Shown here: one piece after another, positions 16,433 through 24,801 of the stretch
Layout: every line of letters starts with the position of its first letter
Position numbering within the stretch: the stretch's first letter is position 1
Source: an uncultured Clostridia bacterium
GTDB lineage: Bacteria; Bacillota; Clostridia; TANB77; CAG-508
Assembly: GCA_934141605.1 (NCBI GenBank)
Contig: CAKPCL010000002.1
Span: forward strand, 62,001-126,000
Reading direction: 5' to 3'
DNA: 64,000 bases
Notes under the pieces: generated by a model
What the model was told of the DNA's origin: nothing
Databases searched by the model: none
What the model saw: only the letters and a program-made list of their open reading frames with translations
Made by a program: the position numbers and the translations under genes

Positions 16433-17185
16433 TTATTTTGCATATAGTCCTAGTGTAAAGAACATTAGTAATGCGTGTTTTATTATTTCAAATGGTACAA
16501 ATATGCTTATAAATGTTCCTATTACTATAAATGGTCCAAATGGTATGTATTCGTCCATTTTTTTGATTTTGGTTGCTAATAATATTATGCTTAAAATTGC
16601 TCCTATTAAGAACGATAATAGTGTTATAACGATTATGTTTGATAGTCCAAAGTATAGTCCTAATGCTCCCATTAGTTTTACATCGCCAAATCCCATTGCT
16701 TCTTTTCCATATATTGCTCCGCCTATTAGTGTTATTAGTAAAAATATTCCTCCACCTGTGAGCATTCCTAGTGCCATATTTATTGTTATTGCTACATCTG
16801 ATAGTCCATATAAAAATGCTATTACTAGTCCTATTTCAAACATTGTTAAATTTAGTCTGTTTGGTATTATTTGTAGTTTATAGTCTATTACAAATGCTGA
16901 TAGTAGCATTGGGGTTAATATCATAAATTTTATTAAGTCTAGATTTGCTATAAATGTGTTTTTTATTCCATAAAAGTATACTAATGCTACATAAATTATT
17001 GATGTTATTATCATTAATATGTAGTTTGGTTTAAATTCTGAAAAGTATTCTGTTATTATTTCTTTAGAAAATACTTTTTTGTATTCTGGTAGTCTTTTAT
17101 TTGTCCAGTCTACTAACATACCTACGAAAAGTCCTATTATTGCAACTGCTGCGTAGTATCCTATATGTGTTTCATTAATATACAT
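16433..17185 (-). CDS. Prepilin-type A24 aspartic peptidase lacking the N-terminal methylase domain
   Basis: This 250-residue polytopic membrane protein has both catalytic motifs of the A24 family: FVIDYKLQIIPN (first Asp) and GFGDVKLMGALG (GxGD). The Cys-rich N-terminal methyltransferase domain of classical PilD is absent. It overlaps yqeG by 11 bases. It may be the active processing peptidase for the pilins at 48 kb, where the local PilD has lost GxGD. Confidence 0.85.
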   Translation of the reverse strand: MYINETHIGYYAAVAIIGLFVGMLVDWTNKRLPEYKKVFSKEIITEYFSEFKPNYILMIITSIIYVALVYFYGIKNTFIANLDLIKFMILTPMLLSAFVIDYKLQIIPNRLNLTMFEIGLVIAFLYGLSDVAITINMALGMLTGGGIFLLITLIGGAIYGKEAMGFGDVKLMGALGLYFGLSNIIVITLLSFLIGAILSIILLATKIKKMDEYIPFGPFIVIGTFISIFVPFEIIKHALLMFFTLGLYAK

Positions 17186-17693
17186 TGTTTTTTTTCTCCT
17201 CTTTTGTTTTATATTTGTTTTTTATTTTGTTTTCTATTGGTCTTTTCCATGCTGTGTACCAGTAGTCTTTTTGTTTGTCTATTGGTTCTACTAGTATTGT
17301 AAACATTTTGCTTCTGTTTCCTCCTAGTACATCTGTAAATATTTGGTCTCCTACTACTGCTATATTTTCTGGTTTTATGTTTGTTTCTTTTTGTATGTAT
17401 TTGAAGCCTCTTTTTAGTGGTTTCATTGCAAAGTGTTTGTATGGTATTTGTAGTTTTTTTGCTACTGTTTCTACTTTTTCTTTATTGTTTGTGTTTGATA
17501 GTATGTATAATTTTATTCCTTGGCCTTTCATTTTTTTTGCCCAGTTTATTACTTCTTCTGATAGGTTTTTGTAGTAGTCTATTAGTGTATTGTCTACATC
17601 TAGTATTAATAGTTTTATTTTATTTTTTATTAGTGTTTGTATTTGTATGTCTTCTACTTTTTGTAGATATATGTTTGGGTATAGTTTTTTCAT
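17175..17693 (-). CDS. yqeG: YqeG-family HAD phosphatase
   Basis: This 172-residue HAD class IIIA protein has motif I LLILDVDNTLIDY, motif II (YILSNTN) and motif III/IV region VAVGDQIFTDVLGGNR. The family is widespread in Firmicutes, and the substrate is not established. The C-terminal tail is Lys-rich and overlaps the start of the A24 peptidase gene. Confidence 0.88.
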   Translation of the reverse strand: MKKLYPNIYLQKVEDIQIQTLIKNKIKLLILDVDNTLIDYYKNLSEEVINWAKKMKGQGIKLYILSNTNNKEKVETVAKKLQIPYKHFAMKPLKRGFKYIQKETNIKPENIAVVGDQIFTDVLGGNRSKMFTILVEPIDKQKDYWYTAWKRPIENKIKNKYKTKEEKKNNVY

Positions 17694-17783
17694 GTTTTCC
17701 TTCTCTTTCTTTGGTTTTATGTTGTATTTATATTATCAATATGTTGTTTAGTTGTCAAGTGATTTTGGCTAAAAACTGACTTT

Positions 17784-17813
17784 GGGGACAGTGAATTTTT
17801 ATTCTCTGTCCCC
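17784..17813. repeat. GGGGACAG...CTGTCCCC hairpin
   Basis: A 13-bp stem with one mismatch (GGGGACAG-T-GAAT / ATTC-T-CTGTCCCC) has a four-base loop, in the gene-free stretch 17694-17961 between pheT and yqeG. The GGGAC core relates it to the other hairpin repeats here. It may act as a terminator or a mobile repeat. Confidence 0.6.
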
Positions 17814-17866
17814 TTAAAATTTTAATTTTACTTATAAATTGTACTAGTTCATTTTCAAATAAGCCA

Positions 17867-17957
17867 TTTCTTCTTTATATGTAAATATTTTTATTATATA
17901 AAGCTCATCGCAAAATTCGACAAAAAATGAGACAGTTTTGCACTGTCCCAAATGTTT
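17867..17957 (-). repeat. 90-bp interspersed repeat, copy 1, ending in the pheT terminator hairpin
   Basis: Nearly the same 90 bases occur at 40606-40696, including TATATAAAGCTCATCGCAAA. The right part forms ATGAAACA...TGTCTCAT followed by TTTTTT on the minus strand, a rho-independent terminator for pheT. A shorter copy is at 35594-35641. Confidence 0.8.
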
Positions 17958-17961
17958 CATT

Positions 17962-20334
17962 TTATTTTCTTATTTCAATTTCTTTGCCTTCTAAGTCTTT
18001 AATAATATTCTCTAAAATGCTGTTAATTTCCTCATCATTTAAAGTTCTATCTGGTGTACCAAATGTCAATGAATACGCAATACTTCTTTTATCTGCATCG
18101 ATATTTTTTCCTTCATATACATCAAATACATTTATGTCTAGCAATAATTTTCCAGCTTTTTTCTTAATTAACATTTCAACTTCTTTTGATGTCATATTTT
18201 TATTAACTAACACAGCTAAGTCTTTTCTTATAACTGGGAATTTTGAAATTTCTTTAAATTTCATTTTTCCTACTCTTTTTTCTAGAAGTTTGTCTAGGTT
18301 TATTTCCATTACATAAACCGCTTCTTTTTCTACTGATGGGTGTATTCTTCCTACTATTCCTACAATATCATTATTTACTGATATTTCAGCTGTTTGGCCT
18401 GGGTGGAATTCTGCTGGCATTTGTTTTGGTAATACAAAACTATATCTTCCTGCATATCCTAAATAATCTAGTAATTCTTCTGTTACTCCTTTGATATCAT
18501 AGAAATCTACATTTTTACTATGTCCTATTCCTTCATAATATTTTCCTGTCATCAATACACATATTTTTTGGTTTTCTCCGTATTCTTCGCCTTTTTTCCA
18601 GAATCCTTTTCCTATTTCAAATAAACATACATCTTTGTTTTCACGAGCTTTGTTGTATTCATAAATTTTGTATAATGATGGTATCATGCTATATCTTAAT
18701 GTATTTCTTTCTTCTGTTATTGGGTCTAATAGCCTAACTTCTTCAAATTCGTCTGTTGTGAATTTGTGAACATCTTTGTCATTTATTAAAATATATGATA
18801 ATGTTTCGTTTAATCCCATATTTGACATTTTTGCTCTAATTTTTCTTGTTGTCTTGTCTAAATGTCCCATTTTCATTGGAACTACTGGTAGTTTTCCCTC
18901 TATATTGTCAACTCCGTAAATTCTTCCAACTTCTTCTATTAAGTCTGCTTTAATAGATATGTCTATTCTTCTTGTTGGTACTGTAACTACTACTGTATCT
19001 TCTTTTGCTTCTGTTTTGAAATCTAATTTTCTAAATACATCAACAATGTCTTCTTTTGTTATATTTGTTCCTAATACATCATTGATTTCTTTATATGATA
19101 TTTCAATTACTTTTTCTTCGTTTTTTGTAATATCATATTTTACAATTCCTGTTTCAATTTCTGCATCTGCATATTTTTCAAGTAAAGTACAAGCTCTTTT
19201 CATTGCCATATAAGTTCTTGCAGGGTCTAGTCCTTTTTCAAATCTGTTGCTTGCTTCGCTTCTTAATATTTTATTTGATGTTTTTCTTACTTTTACTGAA
19301 TCAAATATTGCTGATTCTATTATTACATTTTTAGTTGTTTCTTCAACTTCTGTGTCTAGTCCACCCATAACACCTGCTAAACCAATTGCTTTTGTTCCGT
19401 CTGTTATAACTATGTCTTCATTTGATAATGTTCTTTCTGTGTTATCTAGTGTTGTTAATTTTTCTTCATTTTCTGCCATTCTAACAACGATTTTGTTGCC
19501 TAAATTATCTGCGTCATAGAAGTGTAGTGGTTGGCCTAATTCTAGCATTACATAATTACTGATGTCTACAACATTGTTTATAGGTCTAACTCCACAAGCT
19601 ATTAATCTATTTTTTATAAATTCTGGGCTTTCTTTTATTGTTACATTTTTGGCTTTTTTGGCTAAAAATAGTTTACAATTATCTGTGTTTACTTGTACAG
19701 AGAATTCTTTGTTTATATCTTCTCCACTTTCTTTGTATTCATATTCAACTGGCTTTACTTTTTTGTCATAAATTGCTCCTAATTCATAAGCCATACCTAA
19801 AATGCTTAATAAATCTCCTCTGTTTGCAGTTAGTTCAAAGTCTATAACTCCATCATCTAGTCCCATATATTTTATTGGGTCTTCTCCTACTGGCGCGTCT
19901 TCTGGTAATTCATGTATTCCATTTTTATCTGCTTCAGATAAGAATTTTTTATCAATTCCTATTTCGTATAAAGCACATAGCATACCATTTGATTCTTGAC
20001 CTCTTATCATGCCTTTTTTGATTTTAAAATCTCCTGGAAGTTCTGCTCCAACTTGTGCAACAATTACTTTTATGCCTTTTCTTGCATTTGGTGCACCGCA
20101 AACTATATTTAATACTTCACTTCCAATGTCAACTTTACATAGGTGTAGGTGGTCAGAATCTGGGTGCATTTCGCATTCTTTTATTTCTCCTATTACTAGT
20201 TTTGTTGCATTTACTAATTTTTCAGCTGAATCATATTCATTTCCAGCTTTTGTCATAGCTTCTGCTATTTCTTTAACATTTAATTTTTCATCTAAATCTA
20301 TATAGTCTTTTACAAAATTTAAACTTAAATTCAT
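17962..20334 (-). CDS. pheT: Phenylalanyl-tRNA synthetase beta subunit
   Basis: The 790-residue beta subunit is full length. Its domains run in order: N-terminal EMAP/OB tRNA-binding domain (about 40-150, CEMHPDSDHLHLCKVDIG), B3/4 editing domain (about 210-360), B5 (about 410-475), the catalytic-like core and the C-terminal ferredoxin-fold anticodon-binding domain (FPVIRKDLAVLV...). It overlaps the pheS stop by one base (TAATG), so the two are translationally coupled and under the upstream T-box. Confidence 0.97.
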   Translation of the reverse strand: MNLSLNFVKDYIDLDEKLNVKEIAEAMTKAGNEYDSAEKLVNATKLVIGEIKECEMHPDSDHLHLCKVDIGSEVLNIVCGAPNARKGIKVIVAQVGAELPGDFKIKKGMIRGQESNGMLCALYEIGIDKKFLSEADKNGIHELPEDAPVGEDPIKYMGLDDGVIDFELTANRGDLLSILGMAYELGAIYDKKVKPVEYEYKESGEDINKEFSVQVNTDNCKLFLAKKAKNVTIKESPEFIKNRLIACGVRPINNVVDISNYVMLELGQPLHFYDADNLGNKIVVRMAENEEKLTTLDNTERTLSNEDIVITDGTKAIGLAGVMGGLDTEVEETTKNVIIESAIFDSVKVRKTSNKILRSEASNRFEKGLDPARTYMAMKRACTLLEKYADAEIETGIVKYDITKNEEKVIEISYKEINDVLGTNITKEDIVDVFRKLDFKTEAKEDTVVVTVPTRRIDISIKADLIEEVGRIYGVDNIEGKLPVVPMKMGHLDKTTRKIRAKMSNMGLNETLSYILINDKDVHKFTTDEFEEVRLLDPITEERNTLRYSMIPSLYKIYEYNKARENKDVCLFEIGKGFWKKGEEYGENQKICVLMTGKYYEGIGHSKNVDFYDIKGVTEELLDYLGYAGRYSFVLPKQMPAEFHPGQTAEISVNNDIVGIVGRIHPSVEKEAVYVMEINLDKLLEKRVGKMKFKEISKFPVIRKDLAVLVNKNMTSKEVEMLIKKKAGKLLLDINVFDVYEGKNIDADKRSIAYSLTFGTPDRTLNDEEINSILENIIKDLEGKEIEIRK

Positions 20335-21383
20335 TATTCCTCGTCCTTTCTATCAAATTGACTTAAAAATCTTATATCGTTTGTATACAAATATCTCATG
20401 TCTGTTATTCCATATCTAAACATTGCTAATCTGTCAATACCTGTACCGAATGCAAAACCGCCAAATTTTTCTGGGTCATATCCGTTCATTTTTAGAACAT
20501 TTGGGTGAACAATTCCTGCTCCTAAAACTTCTATCCAACCTGTTTGTTTGCATAGATTACAACCTTTTCCACCACATTTAAAGCATGTAACATCTACTTC
20601 ATAAGATGGTTCTGTAAATGGAAAGTAACTTGGTCTAAATCTTAAGTCTAAATTTGCTCCTATAATTTTTCTAACAAATACTTCTAGTGTTCCTTTTAAA
20701 TCTGCTAAAGAAACATTTCTTTCTTTTTTGTCTATTACTAATCCCTCTATTTGATTAAATTGATGTGAGTGTGTTGCATCATCTTCTCTTCTATATGTTT
20801 TTCCTGCTGTAATCATTCTTATTGGTGTCTTTTCTGTGTTTGCCATCATTGTTCTTGCTTGAACTGCTGAGGTTTGTGTTCTTAATAAATATTCATCTGT
20901 TATGTAGAAACTATCTTGCATATCTCTTGCTGGGTGTCCTTTTGGAAGATTTAATCTTTCAAAGCAATATTCATCATTTTCAAGTTCTGGTCCTGTTACT
21001 ACATCATATCCCATTGATACAAATAAATCTTCTATGTCTTCAATTATTCTGTTTACAGGGTGTAAACTTCCTCTTTTCATTTTTGTGCTTGGTAATGTTA
21101 TATCTATTTTTTCTTCTTCTAATTTTTTATTTAATTCTTCTGCTTTAAATTTTTCTTCTTTTTCTTGAATTATTTTTTCTAATTGATCTCTTACTTCATT
21201 TACTAAACTTCCAATTATTGGTCTTTCTTCTGGTGACAATTCTCCCATTCCTCTTAATACTGCTGTAAGCTCACCTTTTTTTCCTAGATACTTTACTCTT
21301 ATATCATTTAAAGTTTTTAAATCTTCGGCTTTTTTGATTTCTTCTATTGAAGTTTCTTTGATATTTGAAATTTGTTCTTTCAT
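20334..21383 (-). CDS. pheS: Phenylalanyl-tRNA synthetase alpha subunit
   Basis: The 349-residue catalytic subunit shows the N-terminal coiled coil and then class II motifs: PLHPVN-type [14 protein letters not shown] (motif 1), [19 protein letters not shown] (motif 2) and [18 protein letters not shown] (motif 3). The ATG at 21383 has AGGAG upstream. An in-frame codon farther upstream lies inside the hairpin repeats and is not used. A CxxC pair ([11 protein letters not shown]) suggests a metal site, as in many PheS. Confidence 0.97.
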   Translation of the reverse strand: MKEQISNIKETSIEEIKKAEDLKTLNDIRVKYLGKKGELTAVLRGMGELSPEERPIIGSLVNEVRDQLEKIIQEKEEKFKAEELNKKLEEEKIDITLPSTKMKRGSLHPVNRIIEDIEDLFVSMGYDVVTGPELENDEYCFERLNLPKGHPARDMQDSFYITDEYLLRTQTSAVQARTMMANTEKTPIRMITAGKTYRREDDATHSHQFNQIEGLVIDKKERNVSLADLKGTLEVFVRKIIGANLDLRFRPSYFPFTEPSYEVDVTCFKCGGKGCNLCKQTGWIEVLGAGIVHPNVLKMNGYDPEKFGGFAFGTGIDRLAMFRYGITDMRYLYTNDIRFLSQFDRKDEE

Positions 21384-21412
21384 TTTTTCTTTCTCCTTTC
21401 TTTGTTCAAGCG

Positions 21413-21481
21413 TGTCCAAATGTCCATTTGGGACGGTTCTATTTGGACATTTTGTCCATTTGGGACGGTTCTATTTGGACA
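21413..21481. repeat. Two direct units of the GGGACGGTTCT hairpin repeat (plus a partial third)
   Basis: Units at 21421-21449 and 21453-21481 begin TGTCCATTTGGGACGG and end TTCTATTTGGACA, in + orientation. A partial TGTCCAAA precedes them at 21413. Each can fold through TGTCCA/TGGACA. They lie between the T-box terminator and the pheS ribosome site. Confidence 0.85.
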
Positions 21482-21483
21482 AA

Positions 21484-21720
21484 AAATCCATTTCTATCCT
21501 TGCTATAGGACGAAATGGATTTCCGTGGTACCACCTAAATTTATTAGTTTTTTATTTTTTAACTAACCTTATTATAGTTTTAACGGTTCTACCGCTTCTT
21601 TCTACTTTTATTTCAAAAGAAGACCTAAAAAGTGAAATTTCTATATAATTTTATTTTAATATCTCTCAGCCTTGGATATTTTCTCTGTAAAAATATTTTA
21701 ATATATATACTTTGCTTTTT
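21484..21720 (-). promoter_or_regulatory. T-box leader of pheST
   Basis: The minus strand carries the T-box consensus AGGTGGTACCACGG (21523-21536), which pairs with uncharged tRNA. It is followed by a terminator stem AAATCCATTTC/GAAATGGATTT and a U-run (21484-21522). Upstream stems include GCGGTAGAACCGT and a Stem I region with GAGAGA. The specifier should be UUC for Phe. Candidate TTC triplets are present, but I could not fix the specifier loop. Confidence 0.88.
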
Positions 21721-21751
21721 AATTGGTTTTCACAAATATTTTTTCATATAT

Positions 21752-21783
21752 ATTATATTAGCATGATTTTTTTTATTTTACAA
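21752..21783 (-). promoter_or_regulatory. Candidate promoter of the pheST T-box transcript
   Basis: On the minus strand TTGTAA (21778-21783) is followed, 17 bases on, by TAATAT, or 20 bases on by TATAAT (21752-21757). Confidence 0.5.
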
Positions 21784-21821
21784 GTTTTTTTCAAAATTTT
21801 GTTGTAAAAATCCTAAAGTAA

Positions 21822-21850
21822 TTGACAAAATTTTAGTTAAGATATATTAT
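21822..21850 (+). promoter_or_regulatory. SigA-type promoter of the bactofilin-like gene
   Basis: TTGACA (21822-21827), a 17-base spacer and TATTAT (21845-21850), with the start codon at 21886 behind AAAGGAGG. Confidence 0.75.
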
Positions 21851-21885
21851 TCTGATATATAAAATTTTTAAAAGGAGGATTTGTT

Positions 21886-23115
21886 ATGTTAAAAAACAAA
21901 ACTAAAATTATTGCTATTTTTCTAGTATTAATTTTATTATTAGCTCCAGTTACCGTTTTTGCTGATAATGAAATTAATGATAATGATATAGCACTTATTT
22001 CAGCCGATGGAGCTAATAATGAAACTACTGAGCCTGTTGAAAATTTAGTTTCTGATGAGCATGACCATGACCATGATTATGAAACTTCTATAGTTTCAAG
22101 TGATGTTTACCTTTTTGATGATAATGTCACTATAGATTATTCTATTGATGGAAATTTGTTTGTTATGGCTGATACAGTTACTATTAATTCAGAAATTGGT
22201 GGAGATGCTTTTATAATAGCCAAAAATCTAATTATAGACAGTCAAGGTTATATATATAGCAACCTTTTTGCTATTGCTGATTCCATTGAAATCAAAGGTG
22301 TTGTTTGCGATATTTTTGCATTATCAAATAATTGCACAATTTCAGGTGGTTATATTTTCAGAGATTTGAAATTGGCTTGTGACACTCTAAACTTAAATGG
22401 AATTGTTGGAAGAAATGCTTTTGCTAATTTTTCTTCTATAAACTTTAATACAGATGGAAATAACAATGCTTTAATATATGGTAATTTAAATTATACTTCT
22501 GAATCTGAAGCATATATTCCTGAAAATATTATTAAAGGAACAGTAAATTATACTGCATCAGAAATATCATCTGAAGAATCAATTGGTTCAATTATATCTG
22601 ATTATATTTTTGATTTAGGTCGTTTCCTTGTATTTGTATTAATTATTTGGTTCCTATGTTTAGTAATTGCACCTAAATTCTTAGAAGGAACTAATAAGTA
22701 TGTTGGAAAGAAAACTTTAAGTGTATTTGGTTACGGTTTACTTTCTTTAATTGTAATACCAATTGCTTGTATTATTTTAATATTACTACAACTAACTAGT
22801 GGATTCTCATTATTCTTATTAGCATTATATGTTTTAGCAATTGTAATTTCAAAATCTTTATTTACAATTACTGCTAATAATTATGTTTGTTCTAAATTAA
22901 AAATAAACAAAAATGTTGGAATTTTCGGAATGTTAATTGTGTCTAGTATAGTTATTTGGTTAATAACTAAAGTTCCTTACATTGGAGGACTAGTATCATT
23001 TATAATTTCAGTTTTAGGTTTAGGTATATTAGTTAATTCTATACTTCCTAAAAAAGATAAAAAAAATGAAGTTATTGTAGAAAATGAAGAAGATTCAAAA
23101 AAAGATGAAGAATAA
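21886..23115 (+). CDS. Exported bactofilin-like polymer-forming domain fused to a polytopic membrane domain
   Basis: The protein has 409 residues. A signal peptide (1-25, ending VTVFADN) is followed by an acidic His/Asp stretch (DEHDHDHDYE). A repetitive beta-helix-like domain follows (about 70-220) with short hydrophobic/Gly turns (VTINSEIGGDAFIIAKNL...), resembling polymer-forming bactofilin domains. The C-terminal half (about 245-390) has four or so membrane helices and then a charged Lys/Glu tail. Function is unknown. A secreted bactofilin-like domain tied to a membrane unit is a plausible envelope scaffold (inference). Confidence 0.7.
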   Translation: MLKNKTKIIAIFLVLILLLAPVTVFADNEINDNDIALISADGANNETTEPVENLVSDEHDHDHDYETSIVSSDVYLFDDNVTIDYSIDGNLFVMADTVTINSEIGGDAFIIAKNLIIDSQGYIYSNLFAIADSIEIKGVVCDIFALSNNCTISGGYIFRDLKLACDTLNLNGIVGRNAFANFSSINFNTDGNNNALIYGNLNYTSESEAYIPENIIKGTVNYTASEISSEESIGSIISDYIFDLGRFLVFVLIIWFLCLVIAPKFLEGTNKYVGKKTLSVFGYGLLSLIVIPIACIILILLQLTSGFSLFLLALYVLAIVISKSLFTITANNYVCSKLKINKNVGIFGMLIVSSIVIWLITKVPYIGGLVSFIISVLGLGILVNSILPKKDKKNEVIVENEEDSKKDEE

Positions 23116-23136
23116 TTTTTAGATTATTAAAAAAAT

Positions 23137-23171
23137 AGGGATTTGATGTGTTTATCCATCAATCCCCATTT
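23137..23171. terminator. Bidirectional terminator between the bactofilin-like gene and rpe
   Basis: GGGATTTGATG/CATCAATCCC stem with an A-run before and a T-run after. The rpe stop codon lies inside it. Confidence 0.82.
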
Positions 23172-23824
23172 TTTAATTCATCAATTATAACTTTATAATC
23201 TTTTGCCATTAGAATAGCTGTTCCAGAAACTAATATGTTAGCCCCAGCTGTTTTTACAGCATCTGCCGTTTTTAGATTAATTCCACCGTCAGCTTCTATA
23301 TCAATCTCAATATTATTTTCTTTTATGTATTTATTTAATTTTGCTATTTTTTCTACCATATCAGTTAAAAGAGTTTGCCCACCTTTTCCCGGTTCAACAG
23401 TCATAATTAAAACTAAATGAATATATGGTAAAAATTCATATATTTCTTCTACATTTGTTTCAGGTTTGATACTTATACCAACTTTACAATGGTTATCTTT
23501 TATCTTTTTTATAAATTTCATTACTTCTTCTTTGTCTTTACAAGCTTCATAATGAAATGTTATTATATTAGGCTCAACAGATATAAAATCATCTATTGCT
23601 TCTTCTATATTTTCTACCATTAAATGAATATCTAGTGGCAAATTTGATATTCTTTTTATGTAAGATGAATATTCTAACATTTTTTTATATGTATTTTTTT
23701 CTACAAACTTGCCGTCCATTACATCTATATGAAAATAATCAGTTTTTGCTTTCTCTAACGCGAAGAAAGTCTCTGCTTCTTCTCCCTTTTTTACAGAAAG
23801 TATTGATGTTGAAATTTCTACCAT
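23159..23824 (-). CDS. rpe: Ribulose-phosphate 3-epimerase
   Basis: This TIM-barrel enzyme of about 221 residues interconverts ribulose-5-P and xylulose-5-P. Motifs are ISTSILSVK, FHIDVMDGKFV (Asp/His metal site), HLMVENIEE, VLIMTVEPGKGGQ and IEADGGIN. The start is the ATG at 23824 after AAAGGAGG. The frame runs upstream only through a hairpin repeat. Its first codons overlap the 3' end of rsgA by 7 bases. The rsgA-rpe order is common in Firmicutes. Confidence 0.94.
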   Translation of the reverse strand: MVEISTSILSVKKGEEAETFFALEKAKTDYFHIDVMDGKFVEKNTYKKMLEYSSYIKRISNLPLDIHLMVENIEEAIDDFISVEPNIITFHYEACKDKEEVMKFIKKIKDNHCKVGISIKPETNVEEIYEFLPYIHLVLIMTVEPGKGGQTLLTDMVEKIAKLNKYIKENNIEIDIEADGGINLKTADAVKTAGANILVSGTAILMAKDYKVIIDELKNGD

Positions 23825-24729
23825 TTTATTTTCCTCCTTTTGTCCAAATAGAACCGTCCCGTTTGGACATTTTCGACCATTTTCGACATTTTGCAAAATC
23901 TTTCGTATCTGCCGGCATCTATTTTTCCTTGTTCTACTGCCTGTTTTATACCACATTTTTCTTCTTTAATGTGTGTACAGCCTACAAATTCACATTTTTC
24001 TATATATGATTTGAATTCTTTGAAGTATTTGTCTAATTCTTTATATTTTATTTCTGATATTTCAAATGTTGAAAATCCAGGAGTATCTGCTATATAGGTG
24101 TTTTCATTAATTTCATATATTGATGTAGTTGTTGTTGTGTTTTTTCCTCTTTTATTTTTTATGCTTATTTCTCCTTCTTGTGTAATATTGTTATTAAATA
24201 TTGCATTGATTAGTGTTGATTTTCCTACTCCAGAGTTTCCTGAAAATGCACTTATATTTCCTGCTAGTGCTTGTTTTAGTTCTTCTATTCCCTTGTTTTC
24301 TTTTGCTACTGTTTTTATTACTTTGTATCCTATTTTTTGGTATACTTTTTCTATTTTTTTGAATTCTTGGTGTTTGTCTAAGTCTGTTTTGTTTAGAACT
24401 ATTACTGGTGTTATTCCCAAAAATTCAGCAAATGCTATTTGCTTGTCTAATAATAATAAGTCTGGTTTCGGATTTTGGCTTGATACTACTAATATTAGTT
24501 GTGTTATATTGCTCATTTTGGGCCTTTTTATATATGTTTCTCTTGGTAATATTTTTTCTATTATTGCCTTGTTGTTGTTTTCATCTAATACTTGTATTTC
24601 AACCTTATCTCCTACAACAGGTATTATTTCTTCTTTTTTCAGTCTTCCTCTTGCGTTTGCTTCATAGATTTTGTTGTTTGATTTTATCTTATATAAGTTT
24701 GATATATTTTCTATTATTAATCCTTGCAT
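23818..24729 (-). CDS. rsgA: Ribosome small-subunit GTPase RsgA, with a repeat-derived C-terminus
   Basis: This 303-residue circularly permuted GTPase matures the 30S subunit. It has an N-terminal OB fold, then NKTD (G4), GNSGVGKST (G1) and DTPGFS (G3). The zinc domain is CEFVGCTHIKEEKCGIKQAVEQGKI. After KMSKMVEN the last 15 or so residues (VQTGRFYLDKRRKIKW) are encoded by a hairpin repeat unit and the rpe ribosome site, so the natural end seems to have been replaced. That tail contains an in-frame CGG. Confidence 0.94.
   Translation of the reverse strand: MQGLIIENISNLYKIKSNNKIYEANARGRLKKEEIIPVVGDKVEIQVLDENNNKAIIEKILPRETYIKRPKMSNITQLILVVSSQNPKPDLLLLDKQIAFAEFLGITPVIVLNKTDLDKHQEFKKIEKVYQKIGYKVIKTVAKENKGIEELKQALAGNISAFSGNSGVGKSTLINAIFNNNITQEGEISIKNKRGKNTTTTTSIYEINENTYIADTPGFSTFEISEIKYKELDKYFKEFKSYIEKCEFVGCTHIKEEKCGIKQAVEQGKIDAGRYERFCKMSKMVENVQTGRFYLDKRRKIKW
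23841..23869. repeat. Single GGGACGGTTCT hairpin unit inside the 3' end of rsgA
   Basis: The 29-base unit (TGTCCAAATAGAACC...GTTTGGACA, minus orientation) is translated as part of RsgA and ends 17 bases before the rpe start codon. Confidence 0.85.
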
Positions 24730-24749
24730 TATTCCTCCATTTATATGGT

Positions 24750-24785
24750 TAAAATCTGGAAATTATAATAATATTTCCAGATTTT
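24750..24785 (-). terminator. Terminator after the PASTA kinase gene
   Basis: AAAATCTGGAAAT.../ATTTCCAGATTTT forms a perfect long stem with T-rich flank on the minus strand, between the kinase stop and the rsgA start. Confidence 0.78.
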
Positions 24786-24801
24786 GTTGAAAATTTTAAA
24801 T

